From: Actinomycetota bacterium
GTDB taxonomy: Bacteria > Actinomycetota > Thermoleophilia > Gaiellales > Gaiellaceae
DNA: 64,000 nt
Reading direction: 5' to 3'
Assembly: GCA_005888315.1 (NCBI GenBank)
Contig: VAWH01000072.1
Span: 22,072 to 86,071 of the forward strand
The notes beneath the pieces are model-generated. The model had not been told where the DNA came from. It did not search any database and worked only from the letters and a program-made list of their open reading frames with translations. This document shows, one piece after another, positions 60,318 through 64,000 of the stretch. Made by a program: the position numbers and the translations under genes. Numbering within the stretch: the stretch's first letter is position 1; the number at the start of each line of letters is the position of its first letter.

Positions 60318-60370
60318 TCCACTCGAAGTCCGGCGTCAGCTGCGCCGACGCCATGACGACTTCGAGTGGA
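60318..60370. other. Nested inverted repeat
   Basis: Perfect 13-bp arms TCCACTCGAAGTC and its complement (60318-60330, 60358-60370), with an inner GGCGTC/GACGCC pair. A 31-codon frame from ATG 60301 runs through it but looks like chance. Structured RNA, operator or insertion remnant. Confidence 0.55.
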
Positions 60371-60397
60371 TTAGAAGGCAGATGATTCGTCGGTGAG

Positions 60398-60422
60398 CGG
60401 AGCCGGGCAAAGCCCGCCTCCG
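60398..60422 (+). terminator. GC-rich hairpin before tRNA-Leu
   Basis: CGGAG-C-CGGGC, AAA loop, GCCCG-C-CTCCG: a 10-bp stem with one mismatch, 28 nt before the tRNA. No U-tract. Confidence 0.45.
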
Positions 60423-60450
60423 CGGCGAATTCGGGCCTATCCTTGAAGAA

Positions 60451-60534
60451 GCGGGCGTGGCGGAATTGGCAAACGCGACGGGTTTAGGACCCGTTGGGCG
60501 AAAGCCCTTGGAGGTTCGAGTCCTCTCGCCCGCA
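60451..60534 (+). tRNA. tRNA-Leu (anticodon TAG)
   Basis: 84 nt with a long variable arm: acceptor GCGGGCG/CGCCCGC with A73, anticodon stem ACGGG/CCCGT with loop TTTAGGA, variable arm TGGGCGAAAGCCCTT, T-arm with TTCGAGT. CCA not encoded. The Kelch gene starts about 9 nt downstream. Confidence 0.95.
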
Positions 60535-60543
60535 CTCGCGCTC

Positions 60544-61428
60544 GTGCTCTTGGCGCTGGCGACCTCGGCGGCCGCCGCCTTGAGCTCTGGGTGGGAGGCC
60601 GCGAGGCCTCTGCCGCTCGCACGCACCGAGGTGGCGGCCGCGCGGCTCGGGAGCGAGATCGCTGTGATCGGCGGCTTTCTCGCCGATGGGACAAGTACGG
60701 GTCGCGTCGATGCTTTCTCGCCGCGCAGCGAGCGGTGGCGGCGCCTGCTCGACCTGCCGGCCCAGGTGAATCACGCGATGGCGGCATCCGCTTCCGGACG
60801 CCTTTACGTCGCCGGCGGCTACGGGGCGGAACGGCGTGCCTTCGTGTTCTTCCGCGGGCGCTGGCGAGCCCTCCGCAAGCTCCCAGCACCGCGGGCGGCG
60901 GGCGGCGCCGCAATCGTCGGCAGCAAGCTCTACGTCGTGGGCGGCGTGCTGGCGCCGGGGAGGCTGGCGCAGCGAATGCTCGTCCTCGACCTCCGCACGG
61001 GCCGCTGGCTCTTCGCGCCGGGGCCGAGCCCACGCGAGCATCTTGCAGTGACCGCCGCCGCTGGCATCGTCTACGCGCTCGCCGGTCGCTCGGGTGGGAC
61101 GAACTTCACGACCTTCGAGGCCTACTCGCCGAAGCGGCGCACGTGGCGCCGACTCGCGCCGGTTCCCTACCCCCGCGGAGGAACGGGGGCAGCGGTCGTC
61201 CGGGGAAGAATCGTCTCCTTGGGTGGGGAGGAGCCTGGCGGCACGATCTCGTCCGTCTTCGCCTACGACATCGCGACCTCGCACTGGATGCGCCTGCCTG
61301 ACATGCGCACGCCGAGGCACGGGCTCGGCGTGGTTGCATTTGGTGCCCGTGTCTACGCGATCGGAGGCGGCCCGCAACCCGGTCTGCACGTCAGCGCGGC
61401 GAACGAGTTCCTGACGCTCCCGAAGTGA
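60544..61428 (+). CDS. Secreted Kelch-repeat protein
   Basis: About 294 residues. A signal-like hydrophobic start (LLALATSAAAAL) then five to six Kelch blades: EIAVIGGFLADGTSTGRVDAF, RLYVAGGYGAERRAFVF, KLYVVGGVLAPGRLAQRMLVL, RIVSLGGEEPGGTISSVFAY, VYAIGGGPQPG. GTG 60544 is only 9 nt after the tRNA-Leu end; upstream the frame stays open through the tRNA gene but that cannot be the true N-terminus. Expression may depend on tRNA processing. Its end overlaps the convergent phosphatase by 38 nt. Confidence 0.78.
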   Translation: MLLALATSAAAALSSGWEAARPLPLARTEVAAARLGSEIAVIGGFLADGTSTGRVDAFSPRSERWRRLLDLPAQVNHAMAASASGRLYVAGGYGAERRAFVFFRGRWRALRKLPAPRAAGGAAIVGSKLYVVGGVLAPGRLAQRMLVLDLRTGRWLFAPGPSPREHLAVTAAAGIVYALAGRSGGTNFTTFEAYSPKRRTWRRLAPVPYPRGGTGAAVVRGRIVSLGGEEPGGTISSVFAYDIATSHWMRLPDMRTPRHGLGVVAFGARVYAIGGGPQPGLHVSAANEFLTLPK

Positions 61429-61999
61429 GGCGCTCGATCCCGGCTACGGCCGCGGCGAGCGCGTCCTCATCGAACAGGAATGGTGCTGCGTTCGGGATTC
61501 CATGTACAGGAGCGTCGAGCTCGTCCGAACCCGCGGCCGCGTTGAGCGCGTAGCGGATCGGGATCTCGTGGCAGACGACGAGCACGCACTCGTACGGGGC
61601 GGCGAGCAGGCGGCCGAAGCCGTGCGCGTAGCGATGAGCAGCCTCGTCAAGGCTCTCGCCGCCGGGAAAGCGGTCGGCACGGACGTGCTCGCGCTTCCAG
61701 GCGCGGTAGTCCTCGATGGTCAAGCCCTCTAGCTCCCCGATCCGCACGTCGTCGAAGAGCTCCTCCTCCGCGACCGCTACGTCGCGGCCCTGCATCGCGA
61801 TCCGCGCCGTCTCGATCGTCCGCCCGAAGCGCGTGTGCAGACAGACGTCGAGCGGCAGCGACCGGACCTGGAGACCCAGCAGCGCCGCCTCCTGGCGGCC
61901 GCGCTCCGTCAGCGGGGCCGGCCGGCCTGGGTCGCCGTTGACACGGTTTTCGTGGTTCAGGACCGACTCGGCGTGTCGGCTGAACACGAACAGGCGCAT
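61391..61999 (-). CDS. Histidine phosphatase-family protein
   Basis: 202 residues. RHG-type motif LFVFSRHAESVLNHENRVNG (His at residue 9, RHA instead of RHG), HTRFGRTIETARIAM with the second Arg, Glu in IGELEGLTIEDY, and the second His in CVLVVCHEIPIRYALNAAAG. Phosphatase of unknown substrate, related to the gene at 49322. ATG 61999 directly precedes the motif and is 66 bp from the divergent trigger factor gene. Confidence 0.87.
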   Translation of the reverse strand: MRLFVFSRHAESVLNHENRVNGDPGRPAPLTERGRQEAALLGLQVRSLPLDVCLHTRFGRTIETARIAMQGRDVAVAEEELFDDVRIGELEGLTIEDYRAWKREHVRADRFPGGESLDEAAHRYAHGFGRLLAAPYECVLVVCHEIPIRYALNAAAGSDELDAPVHGIPNAAPFLFDEDALAAAVAGIERLTSGASGTRSPR

Positions 62000-62065
62000 G
62001 CGCGTGACCCTACCGCCCTGACCGCGCCGTGACGGCAGGCGAAACCTCTTTGCTTGAATGGACGG

Positions 62066-63418
62066 GTGGCCGTCCAAGTCGAAGAGCTCGCTGACAACAA
62101 GGTCCGACTCAAGGTCGACGTGGCTCGCGAGGACATGCGCCACGCGGTCGAGCACGCGACCTCGGATCTCGCCGGCAGCGTCAAGATCCCCGGCTTCCGC
62201 CCCGGCAAGGTGCCGGCACAGGTATTGCGGGCCCGGCTCGGCGAGGAACGGCTGCTGACCGAGGCGGTCGAGAGCCACATCGGCGGCTGGTTCTGGAACG
62301 CCGCGGCCAGCACGCGCATCCGGCCGATCGCGCAGCCGCAGTACGACTACGACCTCCCGTCGTCCGATGACGACGCCTGGAGCTTCACTGCGACCGTCGA
62401 CGTTCAGCCGAAGCCCGAGGTCGCCGACTGGTCGGCGCTGGAGGTTCCCTATGCCGAGGCCGAGGTCCCACCCGAGCTCCTCGACCGTGAGGTCGAGCTT
62501 CTGCGGGAGAGCGTCGCCGATCTCGCCCCGGTGGAGGGCCGCCCCGCTCAGACCGGCGACGTCGTGGTCGTCGACGCGGTCGAGGAATCGGGCGAGGCGC
62601 AGCGCGACCTCGTGCTCGAGCTCGGCTCCGGCAGGCTGCTCGAAGACGTCGAGCGCGCGCTGATCGGCGCCTCGCCTGGAGACACCCGCGCGGTCGAGTA
62701 CACGCTCCCGGACGGCTCCTCCCGCACGACCCAGGTGACGGTCAAGGAGATCAAGGAGAAGGTGCTGCCGCCGGCCGACGACGAATTCGCGCGGGCCGCC
62801 AGCGAGTTCGACACCTACGCCGAGCTCCAGAACGAGATCGAGTCGAGCCTTCGCGAGCAGCTTGAGGACGAGCTGGACGCAGCCTTTCGCGCCGAGGCCG
62901 TTGACCGGCTGGTCGAGGCTTCGAACGCGACCGCTTCGGGGCCGCTCGTCGAGGCCCGCTCGCGTGAGCTGCTCAACCAGCTCGGCCGCTCGCTCGACCG
63001 CCGCGGGATCAGCGCCGACCTCTACCTCCAGCTGACCGGCCAGACGCCGGAGCAGCTCGCCGAGGGGGTTCGTGCTGAGGCCGCGCAGTCGGTCGCCCGT
63101 GAGCTGGTCCTCGAGGCCGCCGCCGACAAGCTCGGGATCGAGGTCTCCGACGACGAGGTCGAAGAGCTGATTCGCGAGCAGGCGGAGGCTGCGGGCGAGG
63201 ACCCGGCGGACGTTCTCTCCCAGCTCCGCGAGGCGGGCCGATTCGAGACGCTCCGCGCCGACCTGCGCCTCAAGGACACCCTCGACCGGATCGTTTCCGA
63301 GGTGAAGAGGATCTCGCCCGACCTTGCCCAGGCGCGCGACAAGCTTTGGACTCCCGACAAGGAAACCGCCCCGACCGAAACGAAACTCTGGACCCCCGCT
63401 AGCAAGGAGCCTGCATGA
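62066..63418 (+). CDS. tig: Trigger factor
   Basis: Ribosome-bound chaperone and peptidyl-prolyl isomerase. 450 residues. The ribosome-binding motif is present as [15 protein letters not shown] (G-F-R-x-G-K), followed by a PPIase-like domain ([21 protein letters not shown]) and the helical C-terminal arms. The C-terminus has two KLWTP repeats and ends acidic/basic mixed. GTG 62066 chosen over TTG 62054: a TTGAAT box is just upstream and MAVQVEEL is a normal start. Overlaps clpP by 4 nt. Confidence 0.93.
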   Translation: MAVQVEELADNKVRLKVDVAREDMRHAVEHATSDLAGSVKIPGFRPGKVPAQVLRARLGEERLLTEAVESHIGGWFWNAAASTRIRPIAQPQYDYDLPSSDDDAWSFTATVDVQPKPEVADWSALEVPYAEAEVPPELLDREVELLRESVADLAPVEGRPAQTGDVVVVDAVEESGEAQRDLVLELGSGRLLEDVERALIGASPGDTRAVEYTLPDGSSRTTQVTVKEIKEKVLPPADDEFARAASEFDTYAELQNEIESSLREQLEDELDAAFRAEAVDRLVEASNATASGPLVEARSRELLNQLGRSLDRRGISADLYLQLTGQTPEQLAEGVRAEAAQSVARELVLEAAADKLGIEVSDDEVEELIREQAEAAGEDPADVLSQLREAGRFETLRADLRLKDTLDRIVSEVKRISPDLAQARDKLWTPDKETAPTETKLWTPASKEPA

Positions 63419-64000
63419 GCCCGTTGATTCCCATGGTCGTCGAGCAGACCTCGCGAGGCGAGCGCGCGTTCGACATCTACTCGCGCCTGCTGAACGAGCG
63501 CATCGTCTTCCTCGGCACTCCGGTCGACGATCAGATCGCGAACCTGATCATCGCCCAGCTGTTGCACCTCGAGTCCGAAGACCCGGACAAGGACATCTCG
63601 ATCTACGTCAATTCGCCGGGGGGCTCGGTCTACCACGGGCTCGCGATCTACGACACGATGCAGTTCATCAAGCCCGACGTGCAGACGATCTGCGTCGGCA
63701 CCGCGATGTCGATGGGCGCCCTGCTTCTTGCCGGTGGGACGAAAGGAAAGCGGATGGCGCTCCCGAACTCGAAGATCCTCATCCACCAGGTGTGGGGCGG
63801 CTTCCAAGGGCAGGCGACCGACATCGAGATCCACGCGCGCGAGACGATCGCACTGAAGCGCACGCTCGAGGAGATCATGTCGGAGCACACCGGGCAGCCC
63901 CTCGATCGGGTGTCTAAGGACATGGAACGCGACTACTTCATGACGCCGCAAGAAGCCCAGGAGTACGGCATCATCGACAACGTCATCGTTCACCGCGATG
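63415..64000 (+). CDS. clpP: ATP-dependent Clp protease proteolytic subunit (partial, runs off the end)
   Basis: First 195 codons are in the window; the gene continues beyond 64000. Serine peptidase S14: catalytic Ser in [16 protein letters not shown], His in [16 protein letters not shown], Asp in [39 protein letters not shown] is the oxyanion region. Forms the tetradecameric chamber fed by ClpX/ClpC. The ATGA overlap with tig is the conserved tig-clpP order, and clpX probably follows. Confidence 0.95.
   Translation, partial: MSPLIPMVVEQTSRGERAFDIYSRLLNERIVFLGTPVDDQIANLIIAQLLHLESEDPDKDISIYVNSPGGSVYHGLAIYDTMQFIKPDVQTICVGTAMSMGALLLAGGTKGKRMALPNSKILIHQVWGGFQGQATDIEIHARETIALKRTLEEIMSEHTGQPLDRVSKDMERDYFMTPQEAQEYGIIDNVIVHRD

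Overview
The window is a high-GC (close to 70% by eye), gene-dense bacterial chromosome segment. GTG and TTG starts are common, start/stop overlaps are frequent, and many genes have a TANNNT -10 box only 6-10 nt before the start codon, which indicates leaderless transcription. Mycobacterial-type Ku, an EgtA/YbdK-like glutamate-cysteine ligase, a DUF1385 protein, GH25 and CAP secreted proteins and several secreted beta-propellers point to Actinomycetota, most likely a deep lineage such as Thermoleophilia. That placement is inference from gene content, not a database match. No phage, plasmid, CRISPR array or intact transposase is visible.

Layout. 0-8 kb: BrkB-like membrane protein, a tandem 110-bp repeat, then a + strand run roadblock - small membrane protein - pyrE - HU - pyrF - D,D-carboxypeptidase - PfkB sugar kinase - GH25 lysozyme - guaB. 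8.4-16 kb: guaA behind a long palindrome, a PLD-like protein, a uracil-DNA-glycosylase-like protein, rplM-rpsI, glmM, glmS. 16-21 kb: two secreted propeller proteins separated by a duplicated 3' end of glmS, a permease-YHS fusion, arfB, a HAD phosphatase. 21-25.7 kb: acpS (with a duplicated 5' end around a repeat), NAD(P)HX repair enzyme, a broken alr, CCA-adding enzyme, methyltransferase and a SelW-like selenoprotein. 25.7-37 kb: MarR regulator, SDR, giant subtilisin, fabI, a peroxiredoxin selenoprotein, a propeller protein, GAF protein, zinc ribbon protein, ileS, thioredoxin. 37-49 kb: lipid kinase, NUDIX, cNMP-binding protein, Kelch/YVTN double propeller, serine hydrolase, RidA, glutamate-cysteine ligase, an orphan terminated minus-strand RNA, a 1340-residue five-GAF sensor kinase with its receiver protein. 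49-64 kb: six tRNA genes interspersed with phosphatases, a CtaG-like protein, AI-2E transporter, DJ-1 protein, a second 110-bp repeat array with a truncated HAD gene, hydrolase, dehydrogenase, DUF1385, Ku, Kelch protein, and finally tig-clpP running off the end.

Main discoveries. (1) Two reading frames are interrupted by TGA exactly at a known redox cysteine position: a CxxU SelW/Rdx protein at 25483 and a peroxiredoxin at 31587 (minus). In each, a 7-bp stem with a 5-nt GU-containing loop begins 14-17 nt after the TGA, as expected of a bacterial SECIS. Both would be missed or truncated by standard gene calling. (2) A dispersed double-hairpin repeat, tandem with a 110-bp period at two loci, is associated with gene damage: a duplicated acpS 5' end and a 5'-truncated HAD gene. 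(3) Other rearrangement scars: a duplicated glmS 3' end, and an internal deletion plus frameshift in alr. (4) A guaB-guaA intergenic space that is one long imperfect palindrome. (5) A minus-strand RNA candidate with a strong U-tract terminator at 43.9-44.1 kb. (6) Divergent leaderless genes that appear to share -10 elements.
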